Source: Bullera alba
Lineage: Eukaryota; Basidiomycota; Tremellomycetes; Tremellales; Bulleraceae
NCBI GenBank assembly: GCA_001600095.1
Contig: BCIX01000002.1
Location: 2,046,001-2,110,000, forward strand
Length of the DNA stretch: 64,000 nucleotides
Direction of reading: 5' to 3'
A program made the translations under genes and the position numbers. Shown here in pieces: positions 36,088 through 50,745 of this stretch. The stretch's first letter is position 1; the number at the start of each line of letters is the position of its first letter. The notes beneath the pieces were generated by a model, which was not told where the DNA came from, ran no database searches, and saw only the letters and a list, made by a program, of their open reading frames with translations.

Positions 36088-38065
36088 ATGCGGGTCGGGT
36101 GAGCTAGCTCGAAGTCCAGTTTTGTGAATCCAGCTCACGTGTAGTGTAGGTGGAACAACGAATATATCCTCAAAGTACTCTCGGTGATCGAAACGACCCC
36201 GGCGTGGCGGTATGCCTTGTTCACTCGATCCGTGATCAAGCCGACGATCTGGACTGTGACGCGGGAGATCAACCTCAAGATCTTCGAGGATGATGTTGGG
36301 TGGTACGAGGAGATGAAGGCGAGGGGACTGGTGAAACGCTCCAAGGGGAAGATCGTACCGACAGATCAATGGACCAGCGCAACTAGCGATCCGGTCTATT
36401 CTCTCATCACGAGGTGGGTCCCAGAGTCTACAATACAGACAGGAGTGAAGGGAAGGGTGGATTAAGGAAGGATAGGGTGGGCTGACTTATTACAGGCTGA
36501 AGAAGTGGATACGGGAAGGCAAGATCAGAGATGAAATTGGGATAGAGCTCGATCCGACCTGGAAAGACTTTTCAGACCTACCAAAGCACATCAGAGGTGG
36601 GTAACAGCGACACATCAACTGAAAGAGGTATATACTGACGAACTCTGCACAGCTAGCTTCAAGTCTGCTTACCCATACTACTTCCTTCTCAATCGGTTGA
36701 TGACGGAACATGCGCCATATGCTACCAACGAGGTCCGAGCCACAAAGAAAGCTTCAAGGTCGAATTCAACAACAACCAATGCAGCAGCAAACACTGGCAC
36801 AAATAAGCCTCCAGCCACCAAACCTTTATCGAAGGGGTCGAAGGCTCTGAAGCCCCCGGAAGTGGTGCAGGTCAAGCAGGAGGTCATTGATCTCGTCTCC
36901 CCAGAACCGGTCGCTGGACCATCTAGACTGCCTTACAGCCCCGTACCGTCTTCGCGCCAATCGAGATCGCGATCCGCTTCATCCTCGAGCTCGTCTTCGT
37001 CATCATCGATCATCTCATCTTCGTCCTCCTCTACGATCTACTCATCGCGCTCCGTCTCTAGCGGGAACGACCGCTCCTCCTCTTCATCTCCACCTCCTCA
37101 CAGTTTAAACACCGCCGGGCAAGCCCAGAAGAGGAGACGGCTGTGGACTGGCTCAGAATCAGGATCACCACCGCCACCAACTACACAGCCGCCGGTGCCG
37201 CCTGGTAAAAGACCTCGGCAGCCTCGTATAGTCAGTGCCAGGCAGCTCGACAGAATCCCCCAAATCAGGCTCCTCCCGGAAGACCCGCCGATTCGATACC
37301 CACTACCGCCTCGTCCCAAATCGCCGGATATACCTGTTGCACCCCTTCCGCCTTCCACAACTACCACCACGACACGCCGAGTGTCCGAGCCGCTGGCACA
37401 CCAGAGAGCGGAGCATACGCATTCTGCCAAGAACCCACATCCGCCAGTCATCGACTCTTCACAGTATGCCCTGCCCCGTTCCAGCAATGCTTCTAACACT
37501 CAGCCATCACACTCGATCGATGACAGACTGCGCGCCGCTCGAGGCGAGTTGGACACCGAGACACATTTCAACGAGCATGAGAAGAGGCGGTTGGCACGCA
37601 GTACAGACGACTTAGGGGTCAAAGGTGTCAAGGACGAGGCCAAATTGCGCTTGTACCTCGAGACGTACACTTCGATGCTGCGATCCAACCCACGGCGAGT
37701 CATCGGTCACATGAGCGTCGTCTGGGCGACTTTGCCATGCCGTTTCACTCCCTGGCTCGAGAGGATGGTCAACCAGAGTCTGGAGCTGGCTCGACTTGCT
37801 GGAGCGTGAGTCGACATCGGCTACCGAGGCTATGTGGGTTTGTCTTGCTGACTGATGGCCGTTTAGAAAAGTATCCTCTCGCCCTATTCGTATGACCGAC
37901 CCAGGCGTGGACATGCGCGTGATGCTGTGTGGTTTCTCACGGTATGAGATTGCAGAGTCTGAGCTGGGCGAGTTGAAGCAGATTGCGGATCACCAGGTGA
38001 CCCTCTTGGGCTTCTTGCAGATATTCGACAAGCTATACAGAGAGGAGGTGACCGGAGGCGGCTAG
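36088..38065 (+). CDS. Unknown protein with Ser-rich and Pro-rich middle
   Basis: Five exons (36088-36098, 36150-36413, 36496-36596, 36653-37805, 37867-38065) remain in frame and give 575 residues. The tiny first exon codes MRV plus two bases of a Gly codon. The N-terminal block (WNNEYILKVLSVIETTPAWR, IWTVTREINLKIFEDDVGWY, LKKWIREGKIRDEIGIELD) looks like a folded helical domain. Residues about 230-270 are an almost pure Ser run (SSSSSSSSSIISSSSSS), followed by Pro-rich sequence and a second folded block at the C terminus (KLRLYLETYTSMLRSNPRRV, WATLPCRFTPWLERM, LLGFLQIFDKLYREE). I do not recognise a family. A polymerase III or kinetochore subunit was considered but not supported. Confidence 0.72.
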
Positions 38066-38165
38066 CTACGGCATGTGCATGTATCCTTCTTGCATTCACT
38101 ATCGAGTACGACCACAGTTCAGTCCCTCAACCGCCCTGCTCCTATCCCCAGTCTGATGCTGCAAG

Positions 38166-39053
38166 CTAGAAGTAGTACTTCTCCAAATCCTCAAACAACC
38201 CGGGGTGCTCAATCTTCCATCCTGTGAGTTTCTCGGTATCGGCCTTGCTGACACGGAGGTCGGTTCCAATAGCGAGACCGATAAAGCCCAATCGCTTGAT
38301 AGCCTCTTCCTTGGACACCGCCTTGAGTGGGACGTCGAGCTTGTTGGCGATGAGTTGAGCAACGTCCTTGACCGTGTGGGATTTATCCTCGATAGCATGG
38401 AGGACTTGACCTTTGGGAAGGGGTTTCTCCACAGCCAATCGATATAGCACCGCGGCGTCGAGGACCGATACAGCTGGCCATTTGTACGAGTCGTCGACGT
38501 AGATCGATTCACCGGTCCGCTTGGCACCATTGATCATGATGGGGATAAAGGCGTAGTCGCCCTGACCGTGGACGGTGGGCGAGAGTCGGATGGTGACGGT
38601 GGAAACACCTTCCTTGGCGAGCTGCTTGGTCAAGTACTCTGAATCTGCTCTAAATCCAGGGTTCTTCTCTCCTTCCTCCGTCAGAGTACCGGGTTCCTTC
38701 TGGTGCAGTAGGCCGTGGGTGTTTACCAGGACCTTGTTGGTACCCATGAGACCGTCGGCGAGGGCTTTGATGGCATCCAGGTCCTTGCGGCAGTTTCGCG
38801 CCATGTCGTGGTCTGGAGAGGTAAAGTCGTGGATGAATGCAGTGTGGATGACGGCGTCGGCGGATCGGGCACCTTGGGTCAAAGTGGATAAATCGTCCAA
38901 AGAGCCTTTGAGGGCGGTAGCACCAAGAGCTTCGACCTTCTTGACCGAGTCGTTGGATCGAGCGAGGCCGAGGACTTTGTGGCCGTGTTTGATCAGCTCG
39001 CGAGTGACAGCAGAGCCGACAAAGCCAGAGGCGCCAGTGATGAAGACGAGCAT
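38166..39053 (-). CDS. NAD(P)-dependent epimerase/dehydratase, atypical SDR
   Basis: Single-exon 295-residue protein of the extended/atypical short-chain dehydrogenase group. The nucleotide-binding motif TGASGFVG is at residues 6-13, the acidic/adenine-side DAVIHTAF at about 70, and VNTHGLL and TIRLSPTVHGQGD mark the later strands. The usual catalytic YxxxK is not present; the position reads SEYLTKQLAK, so Tyr and Lys are three apart. That is seen in atypical SDR subfamilies in which the active site differs. Substrate unknown. The absence of introns is unusual among its neighbours and would fit transfer or a young gene, but many fungal SDRs are short of introns. The stop is about 100 bases from the unknown gene's stop (convergent). 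Confidence 0.88.
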   Translation of the reverse strand: MLVFITGASGFVGSAVTRELIKHGHKVLGLARSNDSVKKVEALGATALKGSLDDLSTLTQGARSADAVIHTAFIHDFTSPDHDMARNCRKDLDAIKALADGLMGTNKVLVNTHGLLHQKEPGTLTEEGEKNPGFRADSEYLTKQLAKEGVSTVTIRLSPTVHGQGDYAFIPIMINGAKRTGESIYVDDSYKWPAVSVLDAAVLYRLAVEKPLPKGQVLHAIEDKSHTVKDVAQLIANKLDVPLKAVSKEEAIKRLGFIGLAIGTDLRVSKADTEKLTGWKIEHPGLFEDLEKYYF

Positions 39054-39253
39054 GACTGTATGTGCTTAGTGATGAGGGTATGGAGTGGTGGGAGCTGGAT
39101 ATGGCAGTGATTGAGACTGTTGTAAGGCTAGTGAGTGCGTTGGAATAGTTGGAGCTTGGGAGCAGGTCAGTCCACCTCTCATCGCAGCTTTATATATCTT
39201 GTCAGATCCTGTCCAAGACAAGAGCTCAGTCAGCAATATCACGGTCACCGAAG

Positions 39254-39654
39254 ATGCACAACCAAGCGGAGATCCAAGCGGACATCTCGGGGATGTTACA
39301 AAGAGGTGCTAACGTACTGATAGAGATCCGACATGCACAAGCCGGCCAACAGGTTACAGCTGGTTACAGGATCGATCTCGGGCAAGTGCTAAAAACAGCT
39401 ACGCAGGTGAGACGGAGATCGACAACGGAGATGCACGGAGTTGTAATCCATCTCCATATCAGCCTCGGCCATCCAGGCGGTCCGAGCATATTGCATGTTC
39501 AGCTCAAGCTCGGGTAAGACCTGGAGTAGAGTAACGGCCTACACGCACACATCTGTTGCAGTGGCGCTCGGCCATGGAGATCAAACGCCCCAGGAAGCCA
39601 CATCTCCGTTATCCTCGAGTGCAGATGACAAGCATCAGGAGCAGAAGAGACTGA
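39254..39654 (+). CDS. Small predicted protein of 98 residues
   Basis: Three exons (39254-39406, 39463-39513, 39562-39654), all lengths divisible by three, with donors GTGAGA and GTAAGA and acceptors ATCAG and TGCAG. The first exon reads MHNQAEIQADISGMLQRGAN and continues as a helix-like stretch; the last two exons are Arg/Ser/Pro-rich. No family was recognised. Another frame through the last exon (VALGHGDQTPQEATS) is open to about 40.08 kb but cannot be joined by phase. It lies in the short gap between the SDR and ATP1 and could be a small gene or an expressed transcript with poor coding capacity. Confidence 0.4.
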
Positions 39655-39877
39655 CCGACGAGACGGACCACGCGGAAACACATCGATGGATTGATAATCA
39701 AACGACGGATGATCAATCCCGCCAAGATGTTCCGTTCAGTCATCGCCTGAGGCCACTGCTTGAGGGTTCGACATCACCCGTTCTTGTCCTTTATCGATGC
39801 ATTTTAGGTTTTGGTACCAGAAGTCTCAAACACTTTGTATCATCAACTCTCGTCTCTCGCTTCCCGTTATTACTCTA

Positions 39878-42187
39878 TTTAAGCAGTGAAGTCGGCAACG
39901 TGAGCGGTGATGATCTTCTTCATCTCCTCCTCAATCTCCTTGGTGAGGACACCACCGCCGAGCTTCTCGAGGAGGGCAGTGTGCTGGGTCTTCAATTGCT
40001 CAGTGCTGAAAGAGGAGAAATTAGCTGTTGCTCATGTCCATTAGGGTGCACACTCACAAAGACTTCTCCCAAGCGGTGATCTGGTTGACCTCAACCTTGT
40101 CGAGGAGACCGTTGACACCGGCGTAGATAAGAGGAGCCATGACCTCAGTGGCCATTCTATAATGAGGTTTAGCTTGGCGGTCGCAGGGCATGACTTGTCA
40201 CTCACGGGGTGTACTGGGGCTGCTTGAGCAGCTCAGTGAGACGGGCACCTCGGTTGAGGAGGTATCGGGTGGAGGCATCACTGCAGGCGTCAGCACTTGA
40301 TCCGGAATGCTTATGCGCAGTATGACTCACAGATCGGAACCGAATTGGGCGAACGCGGCGACTTCTCGGTACTGGGCAAGGTACAGCTTGAGCGAACCGG
40401 CGACCGACTTCATGAGTTTGGTCTGGGCGGCGGAACCGACTCGAGACACAGAGAGACCGACGTTGATAGCTGGTCGGACACCCTTGAAGAAGAGCTCGGC
40501 CTCCAAGAAGATCTGACCATCGGTGATGGAGATAACGTTGGTTGGGATATAAGCGGACACATCACCACCTTGCGTCTCGATGATGGGCAGGGCGGTGAGG
40601 GAACCAGCTCCGTAGTCCTTGTTCAATTTGGCAGCTCGCTCGAGGAGACGAGAGTGGAGGTAGAAGACCTGTTTGTCAGCATAATGCTACGCTGGGATCG
40701 ACTCACATCTCCTGGGTAGGCCTCTCGACCAGGAGGTCGTCGGAGCAGCAGAGACATTTGTCGGTAAGCAACGGCCTGCTTGGACAGATCGTCGTAGATG
40801 ATCAGGGCGTGCTTGCCGTTGTCTCGGAACCACTCTCCCATGGCGCAACCGGCGAAAGGAGCAAGGTACTGCAGAGGAGCGGCCTCGGAAGCAGTGGCGG
40901 CGACGATGATGGTGTACTTCATGGCGTCGTTCTGCTCGAGCGTCTGGACGAGCTGGGCGACGGTAGATCGCTTGAGACCGACGGCAACGTAGACACAGTA
41001 GAGCTTCTTGGACTCATCGGCACCGTCGTTCCACTTCTTCTGGTTCAAGATGGCGTCGATAGCGACAGCGGATTTACCGGTCTGTCGGTCACCAATGATA
41101 AGCTCTCGCTGTCCTCGGCCGATCTGTATGATGTCAGCTTGGTTCGACCACCAACTTGCGAGGCGCGGCAACTCACTGGGACCAGGGAGTCGACAGACTT
41201 GAGACCAGTCTGCATTGGCTCGTGGACGGATCGTCGTGGCAGAATACCTGGGGCCTTCAACTGGGCCTGGGTTCGGCCAACAGAGTCGATTGGGCCTTTT
41301 CCGTCGATTGGGTTACCGAGAGCGTCAACAACTCGGCCAAGGAGACCCGGGCCGACTGGGACATCGACAATCTGTCCGGTTCGCTTGACAGTGTCACCCT
41401 CCTTGATGAGACGATCGTTACCGAAGATGGTGACACCGACGTTGTCGGCTTCCAAGTTGAGGCACATTCCTCGGACACCGGAAGAGAACTCAACCATTTC
41501 CTCGGCCTGGACATTTCGGAGACCGTAGACTCGAGCGATACCATCACCGATGGCTAAGGAGAAAGTTAGAGAAAGTACCAAATTCGGATTCACCATGCAC
41601 TCACTCAAAACTCGACCGGTCTCCTGGACATCACCACCGACGTTGGTGCCGGCGATTCGGCCCTCGAGGATGGAAGAGACCTCGGAAGCGGCTGTGAGAT
41701 GTGACGGAGTGGGGACGATTGAGCGTGGATCGAGACAATTTCGGCCGAGGAACGTGGGAGGATGGAGAAGGTTCAGGCATCTATGATCAGCTTTGTTTTG
41801 ATCAGGTGTCACGACTCCACTAACCTGGCTTAGCAGTGGCGTATGTTCGGGCAGCGTTGGCAGCGACTGGGGCGAATCGTCGAGCCTGGACACAAGTCAG
41901 CATTTTGTCCAATTCGTCGATTATTCCCTTGGCTTCGTGGGATTTGCTGGTGTCCAGGTTCGTGACGAAGCATAGTTCCCTGCGCCATGTACGATCCAGC
42001 ATCCTGCCTCCATCTCCCGATCCAGCTCGATGGTACGCCAGAGCCTCCCAGAGTTGACCCGTTGACGTCTCCGTGTGGTTCCGAGACTATCCCCCAAACT
42101 GTTCTCCCAAACTCCTCCGACAAGACTTACGCTCTGGGAGGCAGCGACTCGGCCAGCGGACCTGAATCCTCGGACGGCAGAGTGCAT
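39878..42187 (-). CDS. ATP1: Mitochondrial F1Fo-ATP synthase subunit alpha
   Basis: Catalytic-core alpha subunit of ATP synthase in the mitochondrial matrix. Exon 1 (42187 to about 42131) codes the presequence start [19 protein letters not shown]; after a long first intron (about 240 nt) the second exon gives [20 protein letters not shown], an Arg/Ala-rich import signal. Family signatures follow: [47 protein letters not shown], the P-loop [40 protein letters not shown], and [17 protein letters not shown]. The C-terminal exons encode LYAGVNG-type [17 protein letters not shown] and end [17 protein letters not shown]. About eight exons. The ATG is 377 bases from the start of bL21m on the other strand. 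Confidence 0.96.
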
Positions 42188-42564
42188 CTTGATCTGAAGA
42201 TGAACTGTGAGGGGGAGGGGTGAGTGGTGAATGTAGTGAGTTGGGTTTTGGGAGGAGGAAAGAGGTTACGAGGACGAGGAGCGAGTTTTACTGGTTGGCT
42301 GGGTTCCCACCCTGCCCGCCCTGAGAGCCTGCCAACGTCCCCCTCCTCCGCCCCGGAGTCCACCCAGGCAGGCTTCTCGGCGTTTCGGAGTTTCAATTGG
42401 TGAGGCACACGCGCAAACGAGGCAGCCCGGAGTTGGGAGTGAGCGGAATCAAAATGTTGAAACACTGATCGCAGCTAACTACGATGCAGATGCATGAGCA
42501 AGAGTGAAGCAGCAACACAAGCATTGTCAATAGAGCAGCAACAACAACACATATAGTCATTGCA
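42188..42564. promoter_or_regulatory. Divergent promoter region ATP1 / bL21m
   Basis: 377 bases between two nuclear genes for mitochondrial proteins. A G-rich/C-rich tract (gggtgggaacccagc-type sequence, about 42300-42330) lies near the middle. Shared regulation is inference from the layout. Confidence 0.5.
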
Positions 42565-43412
42565 ATGTCGTTCAGGTCAGCAGCCTCTGCGGGTAAGTAT
42601 AGCTCTGCGCTGTGCAGATCGACCAATACTAATTGTTCGTAGCAACACCGCTGAGAGCGCTTTCTCGCCGAACACTTCAAACGACAGCACCCCTTCCTCC
42701 GGCCGCTGAGCCGTCCACCCTACCGACACCTATAAAGTCCACAATGGCATCAAGACGAGCGACCGGGAAACGATCCAAGACACCTGCTCGGGTGATACCT
42801 GCCACGGGGACGATATCGTTTGGCGGAGTCGAAGTCCCAGTCGTCAAGAACCCACAACCAGTCCTTCCCGCCCATTTACCGCCTCTACTGCCCTCAACAG
42901 CGTCTACACCTCTCCCCACCACAGTATCATCCGCCATCTCTCTGCTCAAGACGAATTCGACACCTTCAACGGGTATCTACGTCTTGGCCCGATTGCACGC
43001 TCGAACATACCTCCTCCACCCACGGGATATCCTCACTCTGCCTAGACTGAAACCGCTACAAAGTCCAGGAACAAAGCTAGCCCTCACGCGTATCCTAGAG
43101 GTCGGATGCAGGGAATACGCTATTAGATCGCCCGCCGCGGACGGTAAAGAGCTGAGAAAGTCAATGGACTGGGACGCAAGGAGTTTACCAACTATTCCAA
43201 GCGATATCGTCACGTGCGACTTGACCGTGCTGGAACACACCACTAGTCCGGTAGAGACAAGAATGAAGAAGAAGAGGAGAAAGGGATACCAGAAGACTAT
43301 CAAGCTGAAGAACGGATGGACGAGGTTGAGAGTTGGGGATATTATCTTGAAGAGCAGTTCGGCAAAGACTGCTGGTATGACGGTCGAGAAACCATCGACG
43401 ACGACTCAGTAG
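42565..43412 (+). CDS. MRPL49: Mitochondrial large-subunit ribosomal protein bL21m
   Basis: Two exons (42565-42592 and 42643-43412) give 265 residues. The N terminus is an Arg/Ala/Ser import signal (MSFRSAASA then TPLRALSRR). The folded part shows bL21 features: IYVLARLHARTYLLHPRDIL, LARILEVG-type LTRILEVGCREY, and the signature MKKKRRKGYQKTIKLKNGWT followed by RLRVGDI. It is longer than bacterial L21 (about 105 residues) through the Pro-rich N-terminal part. The symbol follows the yeast name for the L21 homologue and is inferred from the fold signature. Confidence 0.82.
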
Positions 43413-43572
43413 GGCGAGTGTGTACTGTCTACCTCAGGATACCGCACCATGCAATTTTGTATACAGTAGCATACACACATATGATCACCCAGAAAGCAAG
43501 ACGAGTATCGTATTGCAATGGCAAATGTCCGGCGAACTGCCTCACTGTAACTGTACGTCTAGCACCACACTC

Positions 43573-46500
43573 TCACGCCTTGTTCTTCTGCACTTTGCCG
43601 ACAACAGTGCTGTTGACTTTTGTCGCGAACCGCAGACTGCACAACGTCTCGCCCAGATGGGCCGCCAGGGGCGAAAGATTACACAACATGAGGGTTTTGC
43701 TTGAACCTGATGATAGCCATCAGTGAGCCTTCCCGACGGATGTATTGCGATTCCGTTCCTGCTCACCCGATAGACCCGTTTGGAGAAGCCTTGTCAGCGT
43801 CGAGTTCCTATATGGCACATGACCACCCTGCTGGCCTTGGCCCAAAGCTCCGATAACGTCCGCGAGCGCTGATAGCGATTTGTTGATGTTGATAGTCTCC
43901 CTCAACCTGTCCTTGTTCTCGCCAGCACCGGAAGTAGCCAGTCTCTCACTACCAGCCAAGTCCACTGTACCTCGTAAGCCCAACGTACGTTGACCTTGAA
44001 TTCAGACTTACCCAGGTTCAACATTGCCTCGCACTTCTCCTCAGTGAGGGGATTGAATCCCTTGACTTTGAGGGTAAAGACTGAGTGGGATCGAGATGAC
44101 CGCTCGTTCATCAGCGTCGCAGCGACTGCGCGCCGACTTCGAGCTCTGTCCAGTAACGTCGACACCTGCCTGGCGTTGTTAAGCGGCACTGCACACTGGG
44201 TCAGCTTGGCCCGTCAGGTGGAGCGAAGGCTAGCTGACTCACCAACAACGGCATCTGTCACGCTCATTCGACCCTCTTTGTCGAGCTTGATCTCGTGCTT
44301 CTTGGTATCGAATTGACCGCTTCCCAGCAGATCGTTGATCTAGTCCGCGTGTGAGTATGACGCCGGTGAAGCGGACCGTGGCTACCTACCACCTCATTGT
44401 ACACCTCTAAGAACTGTCCTTCCATGACATACTTCCATCCCCTGTCTTTGAGCTGATTTGATACGGAGAATATCATGTCGATAGCCCGAGGGATCATTCC
44501 CATGTCCTCTTCGCTCTGAGTGAGAGTCTCAGCTGGCTGATATGATGGACGTATCTGGAATACCTACCTGGCCACCCTCCATCGTCCAAGACTTTCCGGA
44601 CCCAGTCTGGCCATAAGCGAATATGCAAACCTGCCCACGCTCGGCTCAGCACGGGCATCTAAGTTTTATGCACACGATGAACTCACGTTGTAACCGTCCA
44701 GGACGCTTTGTGCCAACATGGAGATCTCCTCAAATACGCCTTTCTGCCCGACATGCGGTTGAAACACCTGACAATCGAGTCAGCTCCGCTCATTTTCGGT
44801 TTCTTGTTCTGTAGCTGACCTTGTCGAAGCAAAAGTTGGTGATTTGCTCTCTGCCTTTACCAGTCGCCGACTCTGATTTTGCCGTGACTACCAGGTGGGA
44901 CTGACCCGTCTCTTGGTCTACCCGCTCGTCACTGAAGGCAATGTCCGCCAGGGCCTCGGGGTCGGAAGATTCGTGCGCTGTACTCGCGGTCAGTTTCGCC
45001 CATCGACACTCGGGGTGTCATACTCACGTAGAGCCGGCCTGACTCGGGCAAAGACTCTTATGTTGCCTGTAGGGCGATCAGCTCACTCTCTCTCACTCTA
45101 CTCCTTGTAGCCCACTCACCCTTAAGCTCCTGCACTTGGTTGTGCAGCTTCCTCCGTATAGTCTCCGCTTGCCGTAACTCCTCTTCCACCTCTTGTATCC
45201 TGTTGGTCGCATGCTCATCCGCCAGTCGAGCTCTCTCATCTGCCCTCTCTTCTGCCTCTCGAGCAGCTTGCCTTCCGACCTCCAGCTCTGCTCTCATCGC
45301 AGACACATTCAGCACCGCTCTTTCGACTTCGGCTTGGAGCGCTTTCTGTTGAGCTTGCGATGCCGCCAACTGGGCATTGAGCGTGAGATGCTGTGTGGAC
45401 TGTTCTGCCAAAGTCCTCTGTAATCATACATCAGCTCATGTGCTTCCCAGATGAAGAGGAACGAGGAGTGAGCTACCTTCAGCTCTCGGACATTCTCCTT
45501 TTCTCTACTCAGATCCTCTCGACTATCCCTCAGCTCATCCTCCAGAGCTCGATTCTCCCTCTCCTTCTTGCGTATCTGCGAGTCTAGCTCTTCCACCTCT
45601 CTCGCATGTCTGGCGGATAAGGCGGAGATCTCCTCTGAAGCGCTTGAAAGCTCTTTCCGGGCCTCCCGTTCGGTGTTTTGCACATTCATCAGTAACGTCT
45701 GCAGCTCCGCTTGTGACATTTGTAGCGAGTCGACTAAAGTTTTGGTCAGCTAAGCTCCAGGTGGGACTGCAGCATACAGCTCACTCTTGCTCTTCCTGTT
45801 ATGAAAGAATCAGCATCGGCCAAGTTGTAACGAGCTTAGTTCAACTCACTCTTTCGCCCACATCTCATGTAGCCCTCCGACCATCTTTTCCATGTTCTCC
45901 AGACGGCCGTCGTGGACCTAGACGGGAGTCAACATGTGCTTTGTGATCACAATCTCCGTACTCACCTTCATCTGCGCTGCGCTGGCCACCCCTGTTCCAA
46001 TCGCACTGGAACCCGCCATACCCGGAGAGACACCCCTTGTCATTGCTGGGCTTACACCTCTACTTCCAGCCATCGTACTCCTTCCGAGAGTCGATGTGGT
46101 TGCCGAGCGTGTACCGGATGCGACCGCAGACACAGGTGGTCTAGGTCTTGCTGCTCCGACCCTACCTCCTGGCGCTGTGGTGCCAGCTCTGACTCGGGCC
46201 GCACCTAGCGTAGATGTCGAAGCAGCACTGCTCGTCGAGCCCGTACTGTTGGTTGCCCTCCTCGTGCTCTGTCCCAAGAGTGATGCCCCAGCTGCACGGG
46301 TGGTAGCCGATGTCTTCCTGGTAGTTGAGGGGACGAAGCCGCCGGATGTCTTTCTGGTAGTTGAAGTGGAAGCAGACAACGAGGATGAAGGGATGCGCTT
46401 GGCAGAAGGAATAGCCGGGGACGAGGGCTCCTTGCGCTTGTTCACATTGATGGAGGATGAGGCAATAGTGAGTGGGATCCCGGGGTATGGCTTGGAGACC

Positions 46501-46628
46501 TTCGGTGATGCCAATCTCGGCAGGCGAGACACCGGAGCCGTCTGAAAGCATGCCTTAGCTAGTGCTGCGGTCCCGGAGAGCGGTCAGACTCCTCGATCAC
46601 TCACTGTGTTCTCCATGTTTTCCGACAT
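43573..46628 (-). CDS. Kinesin-14 (Kar3-type, C-terminal motor)
   Basis: Minus-end-directed microtubule motor, needed for spindle function and nuclear fusion in the family. Exon 1 codes MSENMENT (46628-46605); the next exon gives a Ser/Thr/Arg/Ala-rich basic tail ([20 protein letters not shown]...), probably a microtubule-binding, disordered region. A coiled coil of about 230 residues follows ([20 protein letters not shown] and neighbours). The neck/motor junction [15 protein letters not shown] at about 45060 is typical of kinesin-14. Motor motifs: P-loop [17 protein letters not shown] (about 44580-44630), switch [12 protein letters not shown], switch II DLAGSER, then [16 protein letters not shown] and [20 protein letters not shown]...LRFATKV. 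The stop at 43573 follows VQKNKA. About 12 exons. Confidence 0.93.
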
Positions 46629-47027
46629 GATGCTGATCCTGCGGCTCTAAGCTATGCTATCCTCACAATGTTGCGACGCTGGACACCCCACCTTGATCTC
46701 AGGTCATCAGCAGCCAGCGGTTTGTTTACAAAGATCAGTCGCGGGTTGAGTGAAAGGTGGACGCTGTATAAGTTTGATCCCGTCCTCTCCAGTCATGACG
46801 TGTCAGCTCGGGGTCGTATTGAAGCGGAATCAAATCCCCCCTTACCTTTTCCTTATCTAACTCTGGATATCAGCGAAGAGCCGCAGATTAGCGAATTGGA
46901 CCAATTCCATCAAAACGAGTCGGCAGTAGATAGAGCACACGATAGGACAACCTGCTTGAGAATCGCAAGTCTCTCCTATACTTGCACTATCCCAATCACA
47001 CACATAGCCTACTAAGAAACACCCGAC
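46629..47027. promoter_or_regulatory. Divergent promoter region kinesin-14 / ARG5,6
   Basis: 399 bases. No element named. A TGACGTGTCAGC sequence (about 46796) contains a CRE/Gcn4-like TGAC half-site; arginine genes in fungi are often under Gcn4-type control, so this is a candidate only. Confidence 0.4.
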
Positions 47028-50514
<3,487 letters not shown>

Positions 50515-50745
50515 ATGGGAAATACAATAACAGGGAGTACAATGTGTCAGTGTTCGGGATATAGCATCATGCATCTATAAGTTTCGGAACACATTGCACG
50601 AGCCCAGAGTATCTTCTGCGCATCTCCCCGATGCTACTGCATGCCACCTGCCATTGAGTTCTGAGATACGATGGACTCTGATATGCGATACTGACAAATG
50701 ATCGACCCTCGCGTTCCGGAACCCCATATAACCCTCCTCACGGCA

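Noticed and set aside
40758..41528. 256-codon open frame antisense to ATP1
   Set aside because: It lies opposite conserved ATP1 exons and crosses their introns; no independent coding evidence.
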